DNA of 34,865 bases from Bacteroidales bacterium (GTDB taxonomy: Bacteria > Bacteroidota > Bacteroidia > Bacteroidales > UBA932): positions 1-34,865 of the forward strand of contig JAFXUS010000010.1 of NCBI GenBank assembly GCA_017535125.1. The letters run 5' to 3'. The notes beneath the pieces were generated by a model. The model saw only the letters and a program-made list of their open reading frames with translations, made no database searches and was not told the origin of the DNA. The first letter of the stretch is position 1. Each line of letters begins with the position of its first letter. This document shows positions 24,726-33,330 of this stretch, in pieces. A program made the translations under genes and the position numbers.

Positions 24726-26206
24726 TGCTGTGTCTCCTTATTCTTTTGGTTGTCTTCCATCATGTCGTCGAAGATGCCGCCCATCGTGCTGTCGAAGGTC
24801 TTTTCGGCGGCGTCGCCGACCTTCTTGGTCTGCTTGCGTATCCAGGTGACGAACTTGCCCGGCGTCTTGGGCTCCTGCTTCTTCGGGCCCTGCTTGGGCC
24901 GGATGACCTCGGGCTCGTAGGCCGGGTCGTTCGCGAAGAGGTTGTCCGGAGCGGCTACGTTCTCGGCCTCGGGCGTGGCGGCATCCGGGCTGACGGCCGG
25001 ACGGGGCGCCTCTTCAAGGCAATTCAGGCGCGGGTCGCGCTTGGCCTCGAGGATCATGCCGATGGAGGCCACGGCGCTGGTCTCGCCGGTACCGGAGCAC
25101 CCGATGGCGCTGAAGGCCTGGCTGCGCGGATAGCCGAGCCGGACGGTGTAGCCGGACATCTCCTTGAGGAGGTTGGCCAGGTTGACCAGGTTGGCGCCGC
25201 CGCCGGTCAGTACGACGCCGTTGCGGAGCTTGTCGGCGTAGCCGCTGTCCTGGATCTGCCAGAGCACGGCCTCGATGATCTCGCGGGAGCGGCAGGTGAT
25301 GACCTCGGAGAGGTATTTGACCGGGAGCTGCTCGTAGGATCCGTTCTCCTCGTCGTTGATCTGGATAATCTTCTCGCTGAGCGACTGCAGCTTGTCGGGC
25401 ATGCAGGCGCCGAACGCGAGCTTGATGTTCTCGGCGAGCTGCTCGTTGAAGCCGCACTCGTACTTGATGTCCGTGGTGATGCAGCGCCCGCCGAAGGGGA
25501 TGGCGGAGTAGTGGCGCAGGATCTTGCCGCGGTAGATGGTCAGGGAAGTCACGCCGGCGCCGATCTCCACGAGCGCCACGCCGTTCTCCTTCTCCGCTTC
25601 GGAGAGGACCGCACGGGCGACGGTGTTCGGGAGGAACAATTTGCGCGCGGGCGCCACGCCCACTTCGTTGAGCATGATGTCGATGTTGCTGACCGCCTTC
25701 TGGGCGCCCACGAAGACCTTGAAGTTGCCTTCGATGGCATCGGCCGTCACGCCCACGACGTCGTGTTCGCTGGCGCAGACCAGTTCCTCGTCGGCCGAGA
25801 AGGACTGCGCCACGGCGCCGTAGATCTCCTCCTTGCTCTCGTCGGCGATGGGGTAGGAGTCGATGGCGATGCTTTTCAGCGTGTTGATCTCATCCTTGGT
25901 GATGCAGGAGGAGGGGTCGCTGCGCTCCATGCGGGCGCTGGCGATCTCCTGCCGGACGTCGTAGCGCGGCAGGCCCACGACCACCTGGAGGATCTTGATG
26001 TTGAGTTCTTCTTCCGCTTCGTTGATGGCGGCCCGCAGGGGGCCGGCCGCGCGTTTCGGGTTGAAGACGTAGCTGTTGCGGATACCGTCGGACGGTGTCT
26101 CCTTGTAGTAGATGATCTGGATGTCATCTCCCTCGATCTTGGCCACGCTCAGGGCAATCTTGGAGGAGCCAAGGTCGGCTGCTGCTATGTATCTTTCTGC
26201 CTGCAT
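24722..26206 (-). CDS. ftsA: Cell division protein FtsA
   Basis: An actin-like ATPase that anchors FtsZ to the membrane. The 494-residue product begins MQAERYIAAADLGSSKIALS (phosphate-1 loop) and contains VEIGAGVTSLTIYRGK and VLTGGGANLVNL, conserved actin-fold motifs. After about residue 380 comes a Pro/Ala/Glu-rich linker, then a basic amphipathic stretch (GKFVTWIRKQTKKVGDAAEK) suited to membrane binding and an acidic tail. ATG at 26206 lies within the last 22 bases of ftsQ. Frame upstream of this ATG is not used. Confidence 0.96.
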   Translation of the reverse strand: MQAERYIAAADLGSSKIALSVAKIEGDDIQIIYYKETPSDGIRNSYVFNPKRAAGPLRAAINEAEEELNIKILQVVVGLPRYDVRQEIASARMERSDPSSCITKDEINTLKSIAIDSYPIADESKEEIYGAVAQSFSADEELVCASEHDVVGVTADAIEGNFKVFVGAQKAVSNIDIMLNEVGVAPARKLFLPNTVARAVLSEAEKENGVALVEIGAGVTSLTIYRGKILRHYSAIPFGGRCITTDIKYECGFNEQLAENIKLAFGACMPDKLQSLSEKIIQINDEENGSYEQLPVKYLSEVITCRSREIIEAVLWQIQDSGYADKLRNGVVLTGGGANLVNLANLLKEMSGYTVRLGYPRSQAFSAIGCSGTGETSAVASIGMILEAKRDPRLNCLEEAPRPAVSPDAATPEAENVAAPDNLFANDPAYEPEVIRPKQGPKKQEPKTPGKFVTWIRKQTKKVGDAAEKTFDSTMGGIFDDMMEDNQKNKETQQ

Positions 26207-26970
26207 ATAATTTGTTGATTGTATTTCACGTTGACGGTCTTGTAGTATCCTTCCGGCTTGGAAGGGGCGATGACGCCGAGGTAGCGGTCGATCCGCATGA
26301 ATTTGTCGGGGATGTTGTCCGGCTGGCCGACGAAGAACTGCTCGCTCCGGCCGTCCAGATTGAGGAAGAGCTCGCCGCCCCGGCTGACGCGGACGTGCGT
26401 GATACGCCGCTGCCAGGTGCGGGAGGAGGAGGTGAAGCGGTTCATGGCCAGCACGCCGGCGATCCACGCGCGCTCATATTCTTCGCGGGCTTCGCCCTTG
26501 AATCCCGCCGGCACGTCCACCGGGATGTCGCCCTCGACCAGGGGCACGGGCGCCGTGTAGGACGGATGCAGCGGGAAGATGTAGCCGCGCTCGTCCACGT
26601 AGAAGCCCTGCTCGCCGTTCTGGAAGCGCAGCACGGGCGCGCGCTGCGTGATTTCGAGGTGCAGCACGCCGTCGTCGGTGGTCCACGCCTCGCAGCGCTT
26701 CACGGCGCTGCGGCTCTCGATCATGTCCTCGATACGGGCGAGCTGCACGCTGTCGAGGCGCTCGCCGATGTAGGCGCCGTAGCGCTTGTCCAAATAGTCC
26801 CGGACGTCCTGCTCGGTGACGAAGCGCAGGCTGTCGGCGAAATTCACCTCCAGCCGTCCGCACACGATCTGCGCGCTTTCCTGCCGCACGTTGCGGTAGA
26901 GGAAGGCGACCCCGGTGCAGAGGGCGAGGGCGAGCACACCGGCGAGGGAATATTTGACGAAAGCTTTCAT
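26185..26970 (-). CDS. ftsQ: Cell division protein FtsQ
   Basis: A bitopic membrane protein linking the division ring to septal wall synthesis. The 261-residue protein has a short cytoplasmic start, one transmembrane segment at about 7-24 and a periplasmic POTRA-like region (SLRFVTEQDVRDYLDKRYG through LHLEITQRAPVLRF). The FtsQ beta domain (FYVDERGYIFPLHPSY) follows. Sequence conservation in FtsQ is low, so position between murC and ftsA supports the call. The ATG directly abuts the murC stop, and the 3' end overlaps ftsA by 22 bases. Confidence 0.92.
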   Translation of the reverse strand: MKAFVKYSLAGVLALALCTGVAFLYRNVRQESAQIVCGRLEVNFADSLRFVTEQDVRDYLDKRYGAYIGERLDSVQLARIEDMIESRSAVKRCEAWTTDDGVLHLEITQRAPVLRFQNGEQGFYVDERGYIFPLHPSYTAPVPLVEGDIPVDVPAGFKGEAREEYERAWIAGVLAMNRFTSSSRTWQRRITHVRVSRGGELFLNLDGRSEQFFVGQPDNIPDKFMRIDRYLGVIAPSKPEGYYKTVNVKYNQQIICRQKDT

Positions 26971-28326
26971 TTACAGGCGCTTGCGGAGCATTTCAGTGAT
27001 GGGTTCGATGAAGCGGTCGATGTTGCCGGCCCCCAGGGTCACGAGCACGTCGAGCGGCTCCTGCTCCAGGTAAGGCATCAGTTCGTCGCGGGTAATGAGC
27101 ACCTTCTCCGGAGCGGTGACGTCGCGGAACACGATTTCGGAGGTCACGCCGGGGATGGGCTCCTCGCGGGCGGGGTAGATGTCCAGCAGGATCAGCTTGT
27201 CCAGCCCGCTCAGGGCGCGGGCGAACTCGGGCGCGAAATCGCGCGTACGGGTGTAGAGGTGCGGCTGGAAGATGCCGGTGATCCGGCGGCCGGGGAAGAT
27301 CTGCCGGATGGAGGAAATCGCGCTCTCCAGCTCGGCCGGATGATGCGCGTAGTCGTCGATATAGGTCAGCGCCGGGGTGTTGAGGTGCACGTCGAGGCGG
27401 CGCTGCGCACCTTCGAACGTGCCGATGGCCTGACGGACCTTCTGGGCGTCGAGTCCGTAGCAGAGGCAGATGGCCGCCGCCGCGATGCTGTTCTCCACGT
27501 TCACCCAGCCCAGGGCGCCCACGCGGATGTCGCTGAGCACGCCGCCCGGGTAGACGAGGTCGTAGGTATAGTGGCCCGTGGCGTCCAGGCGCAGGTTCTC
27601 GCTGTGGAAGTCGGCCCGGGCGTCGTTGAAATGGTAGCTGAAGATCTTGGCCGACACCTCGTCCTGGCTGATCGGGAGGCCGTATTTCAGGATGATGGTT
27701 TCGCTGACCTGCGAGGCGAAGATGCGGAAGGCCTCCTGCACGTGCGCCAGGTCGCCGTAGATGTCGAGGTGGTCGGCGTCCATGGCCGTGATGGCCGCGA
27801 TGGCGGGGTGCAGCTGGTGGAAGGAGCGGTCGAACTCGTCGGCCTCCGCGACCACGGTCGGGGTGTGGCTGACGAGCAGGTTGGTGCCGTAGTTCTTGGA
27901 GATGCCGCCCAGGAAGGCGGAGCAGCCGGTGCCGCTCTCCGTGAGGATGTGGGCGACGAGGGTGGACGTGGTGGTCTTGCCGTGCGTGCCTGCGACGGCG
28001 AGGCAGCGCTGGCCGGCGGTGATCTCGCCGAGCATCTGCGAGCGCTTGATCACGCGGTAGCCGTGCTCCCGCGCATAGACGAGTTCGCCGAGCTCGGCCG
28101 GGATGGCCGGCGTATAGACCACGAGGGTGTCTTCGACCTCGCGCGGGATGCGGTCCGGCTCGTCTTCATAGTGCACGGCGATGCCTTCGGCCTCCAGCGC
28201 GTGCGTGAGGTCGGAGGGCGTGCGGTCGTAGCCGGCCACGTTGCATCCCTTGAATTTATAATAGCGGGCGATGGCGCTCATGCCGATGCCGCCGATCCCG
28301 ATGAAATATACGTTCTTGTAGCTCAT
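26971..28326 (-). CDS. murC: UDP-N-acetylmuramate-L-alanine ligase
   Basis: Adds L-alanine to UDP-MurNAc, the first amino acid step of the peptidoglycan stem. The 451-residue protein begins MSYKNVYFIGIGGIGMSAIA, has the ATP loop AGTHGKTTT (112-120), EADEFDRSFHQL and DADHLDIYG, and ends with a Mur ligase C-terminal domain (IDDYAHHPAE). The start overlaps the murG stop as ATGA. Length is normal. Confidence 0.98.
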   Translation of the reverse strand: MSYKNVYFIGIGGIGMSAIARYYKFKGCNVAGYDRTPSDLTHALEAEGIAVHYEDEPDRIPREVEDTLVVYTPAIPAELGELVYAREHGYRVIKRSQMLGEITAGQRCLAVAGTHGKTTTSTLVAHILTESGTGCSAFLGGISKNYGTNLLVSHTPTVVAEADEFDRSFHQLHPAIAAITAMDADHLDIYGDLAHVQEAFRIFASQVSETIILKYGLPISQDEVSAKIFSYHFNDARADFHSENLRLDATGHYTYDLVYPGGVLSDIRVGALGWVNVENSIAAAAICLCYGLDAQKVRQAIGTFEGAQRRLDVHLNTPALTYIDDYAHHPAELESAISSIRQIFPGRRITGIFQPHLYTRTRDFAPEFARALSGLDKLILLDIYPAREEPIPGVTSEIVFRDVTAPEKVLITRDELMPYLEQEPLDVLVTLGAGNIDRFIEPITEMLRKRL

Positions 28327-29447
28327 ACCAATTTATACACTTCGTCAACGATGGTCTGTGCCGCGTCCAGGCGGGCGAGCGGGGCGACGTTCTCTTCGAT
28401 CTGCCGGATGCGCTCCGGGTTGTGGAGCAGTTCCAGCGCCGTGGGCATCAGTTTCTCGGCCGCCTCGGCGTCGCGCACGATGAGGCCCGCGTCCTTGCGC
28501 ACGAGCGCCATCGCGTTGTGGGTCTGGTGGTCCTCCGCCACGTTGGGCGAAGGCACGAACACGGCGGCTTTGTGCGCCGCGCAGATCTCGGACACCGAGG
28601 AGGCGCCGGCGCGGCTGATCAGCACGTCCGCGCAGGCGTAGGCGAGGTCCATGCGCCCGATGAAATCCGTATAATGGATCTGCGGGAGCTCGCGTCCCGC
28701 CATGAATTCGTCGATTCCCTGTTTGTAATAGCGGCCGCACTGCCAGAGCACCTCCACGTCCTCGCCGCCCGGGCAGCCGGCTTCGATCCAGGCGCGCATG
28801 GCGCGGTTCAGCGTGCCGGCGCCGAGGCTGCCGCCCACGATGAACAGATGCCGCCTGGCCGGGTCCAGGCCGTAGAATTTGAGCCCCTCGGCGCGGTCCG
28901 CGTTGGTGTAGGCGTGGATCTCGGGCCGGATGGGGTTGCCGCTGAAGACGATCTTGTCGGCGGGGAAGAATTTCTCCATGCCGTCGTAGGCCACGCAGAT
29001 GCACTGCACGCGGCGCCCGAGGATCTTGTTGGTCAGGCCGGCGAAGCCGTTCTGCTCCTGGATCAGGGCGGGAATCTTCTTGCGCGTGGCCTGCCAGAGC
29101 AGGGGAGCGCTGGCGTAGCCGCCCACCCCCACGGCGACGTCCGGCTTGAACTCGTCGATGATGCGGCCGGCCTTGCGCAGGCTGGACGCGACCTTGAAGG
29201 GTACGCGCACGTTGTGCTTGAAATTCTCCCAGTCGATCTTGCGCTGCAGGCCGGCCATGGGCAGGCCCACGATCTCGTAGCCCGCCGCGGGGACTTTCTC
29301 CATCTCCATCCGGCCTTCGGCCCCGACGAAGAGAATCTGCGTGTCGGGGTTCGCTTCCTTGAGCTTCCCCGCGATCGAGATCGCCGGGAAAATGTGGCCG
29401 CCCGTGCCGCCGCCACTGATGATAACGCGCAAAGGTTTATAAGTCAT
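28323..29447 (-). CDS. murG: UDP-GlcNAc:lipid I GlcNAc transferase MurG
   Basis: Transfers GlcNAc to lipid I, giving lipid II, on the inner face of the membrane. The 374-residue GT-B enzyme carries GGGTGGHIFPAISIA (12-26), GVGGYASAP and ALIQEQNGFAG. It also has SGNPIRPE, GGSLGAGTLNRA and the UDP-GlcNAc site SRAGASSVSEI. The start overlaps ftsW by 11 bases. Confidence 0.98.
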   Translation of the reverse strand: MTYKPLRVIISGGGTGGHIFPAISIAGKLKEANPDTQILFVGAEGRMEMEKVPAAGYEIVGLPMAGLQRKIDWENFKHNVRVPFKVASSLRKAGRIIDEFKPDVAVGVGGYASAPLLWQATRKKIPALIQEQNGFAGLTNKILGRRVQCICVAYDGMEKFFPADKIVFSGNPIRPEIHAYTNADRAEGLKFYGLDPARRHLFIVGGSLGAGTLNRAMRAWIEAGCPGGEDVEVLWQCGRYYKQGIDEFMAGRELPQIHYTDFIGRMDLAYACADVLISRAGASSVSEICAAHKAAVFVPSPNVAEDHQTHNAMALVRKDAGLIVRDAEAAEKLMPTALELLHNPERIRQIEENVAPLARLDAAQTIVDEVYKLV

Positions 29448-30810
29448 AGCTTTCGTCTTTCAGTTCTCCGGATTCATAGGCATCCAGGTCGTCGAGGCGG
29501 TCCTGGACGGCCGTGCTTTCATGCATCTCCACCAGCGGCGCCGCCATGCGCGTCTCCTTGTCGATGCGCCGCACGGCGATGCGGCTGAACGACAGGATCA
29601 CGCCGAAGGCGATGCTGAAGCAGAGGAAGGCGCTGTTGCCGTGGCTGATGAGCGGCAGGGTCTGGCCGGTCATCGGGCCGATGTCCGCGTTGACGAACAT
29701 GTGCAGGAAGGCCTGGCCCGCGATGAGCAGACACAGTCCCGCCACGGTCAGCTTGGCGTAGTGGTCGCTGCCGCAGTTGCGCACGATGATGGAGCCGCGC
29801 GCGAGCAGGGACACATAGAGGAAGATGACGAAGATACCGCCCAGCAGGCCGTATTCTTCGATGATGAAGCTGTACATGAAGTCTTCGGACATGTCCGGGA
29901 CCACGTAACGCTGGGTGCTCTGGCCGGGGCCCTTGCCGAGCAGGCCGCCCTGCTTGACGGCGATCTTGGCGCTGTAGGGCTGCCGGATGGCGTCGATGGC
30001 CTCCTGGTAGGCGATGCTGCCTTTCGGATTGTCGAGGACCTGCTGCTCCCAGTCGTCATCCTCGAACACGCGGGAGATGCCGGTGCCGATGCGGTCGAAC
30101 CAGGGGTGCTCGTTGTGCTTGGTTGCGCTGTACAGGCCGAAGCAGATGCCCAGCACCACCACGGCCGCGAGGGCGAGCAGGGTCATGTCGCGGAGGTTGC
30201 CGCCGCCCAGCAGGATCATCACGAACATCAGCAGGCCGATGATCAGGGCGCTGGAGTTGGAGCCCGGGATGATCATCACGAAGATGATCAGGAACGGGGC
30301 ATAGAGGTAGATGACCTTCTTCCAGATCTCCTTGTCCGGTCCGCGGAGCTGGCCCTGCTTGAGGGCGTCCATGGCCCAGGCCAGGTAGAGCACCATCGCC
30401 ACCTTGACCACCTCGAAGACGTGGACCTGAAAGCCGGCGATGGACAGGATGCGGTAGGCGTTGTTGATGTTGAGCGCCTTCAGGAAGGGCAGGCTGACGT
30501 GGGCGTCGAGCAGGCCCAGCAGCAGGAAGGAGAGCAGGAATCCCCACTGGCTGCACCAGCGGAAGAACTTGATGTTCTTGATGTTGTACAGGACGATGAT
30601 GACGGCCATGCCGGCCAGGACCACGAAGAACTGGTTCTTCACGAGGTCGAGGCGTGTCATGCCGTCGCGCAGCAGGCGCGACGAAGAGGAGAACATGCAG
30701 ACGATCGAGAACAGCACGAGCAGGAGCACGATGATCCACACCACCTTGTCTCCTTCGAAGTGGTCCGCGAAGGTCCAGATACTGACTTTCTTGTTCTTCT
30801 CTTCTGCCAT
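29437..30810 (-). CDS. ftsW: Septal peptidoglycan polymerase FtsW (SEDS family)
   Basis: A polytopic membrane glycosyltransferase that polymerises lipid II at the septum with a partner class B PBP. The 457-residue protein has many hydrophobic segments and the GKGPGQS loop. The Asp in MSEDFMYSFIIEEYGLLGG corresponds to the catalytic Asp of the SEDS family. An insertion of about 45 residues between segments (around FDRIGTGISRVFEDDDW) is common in Bacteroidota. The late motif reads PLISHGNSAF, where PLISYGGSS is usual. Charged tails lie at both ends. It follows murD by 6 bases. Confidence 0.95.
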   Translation of the reverse strand: MAEEKNKKVSIWTFADHFEGDKVVWIIVLLLVLFSIVCMFSSSSRLLRDGMTRLDLVKNQFFVVLAGMAVIIVLYNIKNIKFFRWCSQWGFLLSFLLLGLLDAHVSLPFLKALNINNAYRILSIAGFQVHVFEVVKVAMVLYLAWAMDALKQGQLRGPDKEIWKKVIYLYAPFLIIFVMIIPGSNSSALIIGLLMFVMILLGGGNLRDMTLLALAAVVVLGICFGLYSATKHNEHPWFDRIGTGISRVFEDDDWEQQVLDNPKGSIAYQEAIDAIRQPYSAKIAVKQGGLLGKGPGQSTQRYVVPDMSEDFMYSFIIEEYGLLGGIFVIFLYVSLLARGSIIVRNCGSDHYAKLTVAGLCLLIAGQAFLHMFVNADIGPMTGQTLPLISHGNSAFLCFSIAFGVILSFSRIAVRRIDKETRMAAPLVEMHESTAVQDRLDDLDAYESGELKDESYDL

Positions 30811-30816
30811 AATCCG

Positions 30817-32160
30817 TTACAGGTGCCGGACCGCCTCCTTGAACTGGCGGCCGCGGTCTTCATAATTCTTGAACAAATCGAAACTGGCGCAGCAGGGGCT
30901 CAGCAGCACCACGTCGCCCGGACGGGCGAACGCGGCGGAAGCCCGCACGGCTTCTTCCGCGGACAGCGTGTCCACGATCTTGTCCTTGCCCACGATGTCC
31001 TCGAAGGCGGTGTGGATCTTGGCGTTGTCCACGCCCAGGCAGACGATGGCCTTGACGCGCTTGCGCACGAGCTCCTCCAGGACGCTGTAGTCGTTGCCCT
31101 TGTCGGTGCCGCCGACGATCCAGACGACCGGCTTGGTCTGGCACTCGAGGGCGTACCAGGCGGAGTCGATGTTGGTGGCCTTGGAATCGTTGATATAGAG
31201 CACGTCGCGTATGCTCAGCACGGGCTCGAGGCGGTGTTCGATGGGCGCGAAGGACTTCAGGCTGGCGCGGATGACCTCGTCGCTGATGCCCGTGGCCTTG
31301 GCGGCGAGCGCCGCAGCCATGGAATTATAGACGTTGTGCCGCCCGCCGAGGGCGAGCTCCTGCAGGAAGATCTCCGTCTCGTCCTGCTCGTAGCGCAGCA
31401 CGATGCGGTCCCCGCCTCGCAGGAAGGCACCCTGCGCGACTTCCTTCTCCTGGGAGAAGGGGAGCATCTTGGCCTTGACGACGACTTCCTCCAGCTGGCG
31501 GATCGTGATGGCGTCGTCGGAGTCGAAGATGAAGCAGTCCTCGGGACGGAGGTTGCGCGTGATGCGGAATTTCGCCCGGGCGTAGTTCTCGAGCTTGTGG
31601 TCGTAGCGGTCGAGGTGGTCCGGCGTGATATTGGTGATGATGGCGATGTCCGGGCGGAAATCATAGGCATCGTCCAGCTGGAAGCTGCTGATTTCCAGTA
31701 CGTAGTAGTCGTGCTGCTCGGTCGCGACCTGCAGGGCGTAGCTCTTGCCGATGTTGCCGCCCAGGCCCGCGTTGAGTCCCGCCTCGCAGAGGAGGTGGTA
31801 GATCAGGGAGGTGGTGGTCGTCTTGCCGTTCGAGCCGGTGATGCAGATCTTCTTGGCGCTGTCGTAGCGCGCCGCGAACTCGATCTCGGAGATGATGTGC
31901 GTTCCCTGTTCGCGCAGGGCCTTGATCATGGGGGCCGTACCCGGAATGCCCGGACTCTTGACGACTTCGTCCGCGTTCAGGACGAGTTCCGGCGTGTGCC
32001 CGCCCTGCTCGAAGGGGATGTCCCACTCCTTCAGCGTGGCCAGGTACGCGTCCTTGATCTTCCCGTTGTCGGACAGGAAGACGTCGAATCCCTTGACTTT
32101 CGCGAGCACGGCGGCTCCCACGCCGCTCTCTGCTCCTCCCAATACTACAATTCTTGCCAT
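30817..32160 (-). CDS. murD: UDP-N-acetylmuramoyl-L-alanine-D-glutamate ligase
   Basis: Adds D-glutamate to UDP-MurNAc-L-Ala. The 447-residue protein starts MARIVVLGGAESGVGAAVLA and has KSPGIPG, the ATP loop GSNGKTTTT (109-117), NITPDHLDRY and a C-terminal domain with YINDSKATNIDS and LLSPCCASFDLF. All are MurD signatures. It lies 12 bases after mraY. Confidence 0.98.
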   Translation of the reverse strand: MARIVVLGGAESGVGAAVLAKVKGFDVFLSDNGKIKDAYLATLKEWDIPFEQGGHTPELVLNADEVVKSPGIPGTAPMIKALREQGTHIISEIEFAARYDSAKKICITGSNGKTTTTSLIYHLLCEAGLNAGLGGNIGKSYALQVATEQHDYYVLEISSFQLDDAYDFRPDIAIITNITPDHLDRYDHKLENYARAKFRITRNLRPEDCFIFDSDDAITIRQLEEVVVKAKMLPFSQEKEVAQGAFLRGGDRIVLRYEQDETEIFLQELALGGRHNVYNSMAAALAAKATGISDEVIRASLKSFAPIEHRLEPVLSIRDVLYINDSKATNIDSAWYALECQTKPVVWIVGGTDKGNDYSVLEELVRKRVKAIVCLGVDNAKIHTAFEDIVGKDKIVDTLSAEEAVRASAAFARPGDVVLLSPCCASFDLFKNYEDRGRQFKEAVRHL

Positions 32161-32172
32161 TTCTCTTCTGTT

Positions 32173-33330
32173 CTATCGTATTTTAAGTAATGCTAACGTG
32201 CTGACTGCCAGGATGATCCCGATGATCCAGAACCGCGTGACGATGCGGGGCTCCGGGATGCCTTTCTTCTGGTAGTGGTGGTGGAGCGGCGCCATCAGGA
32301 AGACGCGCCGGCCCTCGCCGTATTTCTTTTTCGTGTACTTGAAGTATCTGCGCTGGATGATGACCGACAGGCTCTCCATCAGGAAGATGCCGCAGAGGAT
32401 GGGCAGCAGCAGTTCCTTGCGGATGAGCACGGCGCTCACGCCGATCACGCCGCCGATAGTCAGGCTCCCCGTGTCGCCCATGAAGACCTGGGCGGGGAAG
32501 GTGTTGTACCACAGGAATCCCAGCAGCGCCCCCACGAAGGCCGCCATGTAGATGGCCACTTCGCCGGCTCCGGGGATGAGCATGATGTTGAGGTACTTGG
32601 CGTTCAGGGCGTCACCGCTCAGCCAGGCGATGATGCCCAGGGCGACGCCGACGATGGCGGAAGTCCCGACGGCCAGGCCGTCCATGCCGTCGGTGAGGTT
32701 GGCCCCGTTGGTGCAGGCGAGCATCACGAAGATGATCATCAGCATGTAGATGCCCCAGGAGCAATAGACGCCCAGCTGGCCCCGGAACGGGGAGAGCCAG
32801 GAGTAGTCGAACTCGTGGGCCTTGACGAAGGGGATCGTGGTCACGAGGCGGTCGGTCGGGATGGAGGGACTGACGCAGACCGTCAGCGCGATGACCAGGC
32901 CGAGACCGAACTGGAGGACTAGCTTGCCGCGTTCGCTCATGCCTTCCTTGTTGTGTTTGAACACCTTGATATAGTCATCCGCGAATCCGATGGCGCCGCT
33001 CCAGAGGGTGGTCAGGATGAGCAGGAAGGTGTAGATGCTGTCCAGCCGGCAGATCAGCAGGGCGGAGCCCAGCACGGCGATGATGATGATCACGCCGCCC
33101 ATCGTGGGAGTGCCCTTTTTCTGCATCTGGCCTTCGAGGCCGAGGTCGCGGATCTCCTCGCCGATCTGGTGGCGCTGCAGGCGCCGGATGATGCCTTTGC
33201 CTGCGAAGAAGGCGATCAGCATGCTGATGACGGCGGCCGCCATGGCGCGGAAGGAGAGGTAGTTCATCAGGCCTGCGCCCGGGAGATGGATCCCCAGGGC
33301 TTCCAGCCAGTCTATGAGGTGATTCAGCAT
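32173..33330 (-). CDS. mraY: Phospho-MurNAc-pentapeptide transferase MraY
   Basis: An integral membrane enzyme that moves phospho-MurNAc-pentapeptide to undecaprenyl phosphate, making lipid I. The 385-residue protein has KKGTPTMGG (71-79), DDYIK (118-122) with the Mg2+-binding Asp pair, NLTDGMDGLA and APLHHHYQKKG near the C terminus. About ten hydrophobic segments are visible. The start overlaps the murE stop by 7 bases. Confidence 0.98.
   Translation of the reverse strand: MLNHLIDWLEALGIHLPGAGLMNYLSFRAMAAAVISMLIAFFAGKGIIRRLQRHQIGEEIRDLGLEGQMQKKGTPTMGGVIIIIAVLGSALLICRLDSIYTFLLILTTLWSGAIGFADDYIKVFKHNKEGMSERGKLVLQFGLGLVIALTVCVSPSIPTDRLVTTIPFVKAHEFDYSWLSPFRGQLGVYCSWGIYMLMIIFVMLACTNGANLTDGMDGLAVGTSAIVGVALGIIAWLSGDALNAKYLNIMLIPGAGEVAIYMAAFVGALLGFLWYNTFPAQVFMGDTGSLTIGGVIGVSAVLIRKELLLPILCGIFLMESLSVIIQRRYFKYTKKKYGEGRRVFLMAPLHHHYQKKGIPEPRIVTRFWIIGIILAVSTLALLKIR

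Noticed and set aside
26207..26467. Upstream extension of ftsA into ftsQ
   Set aside because: Antisense-like composition; the ATG at 26206 begins the conserved FtsA N terminus.
26212..28641. Plus-strand open frame of 809 codons opposite ftsQ, murC and murG
   Set aside because: It spans several well-identified minus-strand genes and has antisense-like composition with no recognisable domain.
29521..32190. Plus-strand open frame of 889 codons opposite ftsW and murD
   Set aside because: Shadow of two clear minus-strand genes; Glu/Asp/Val/His-rich with no motif.
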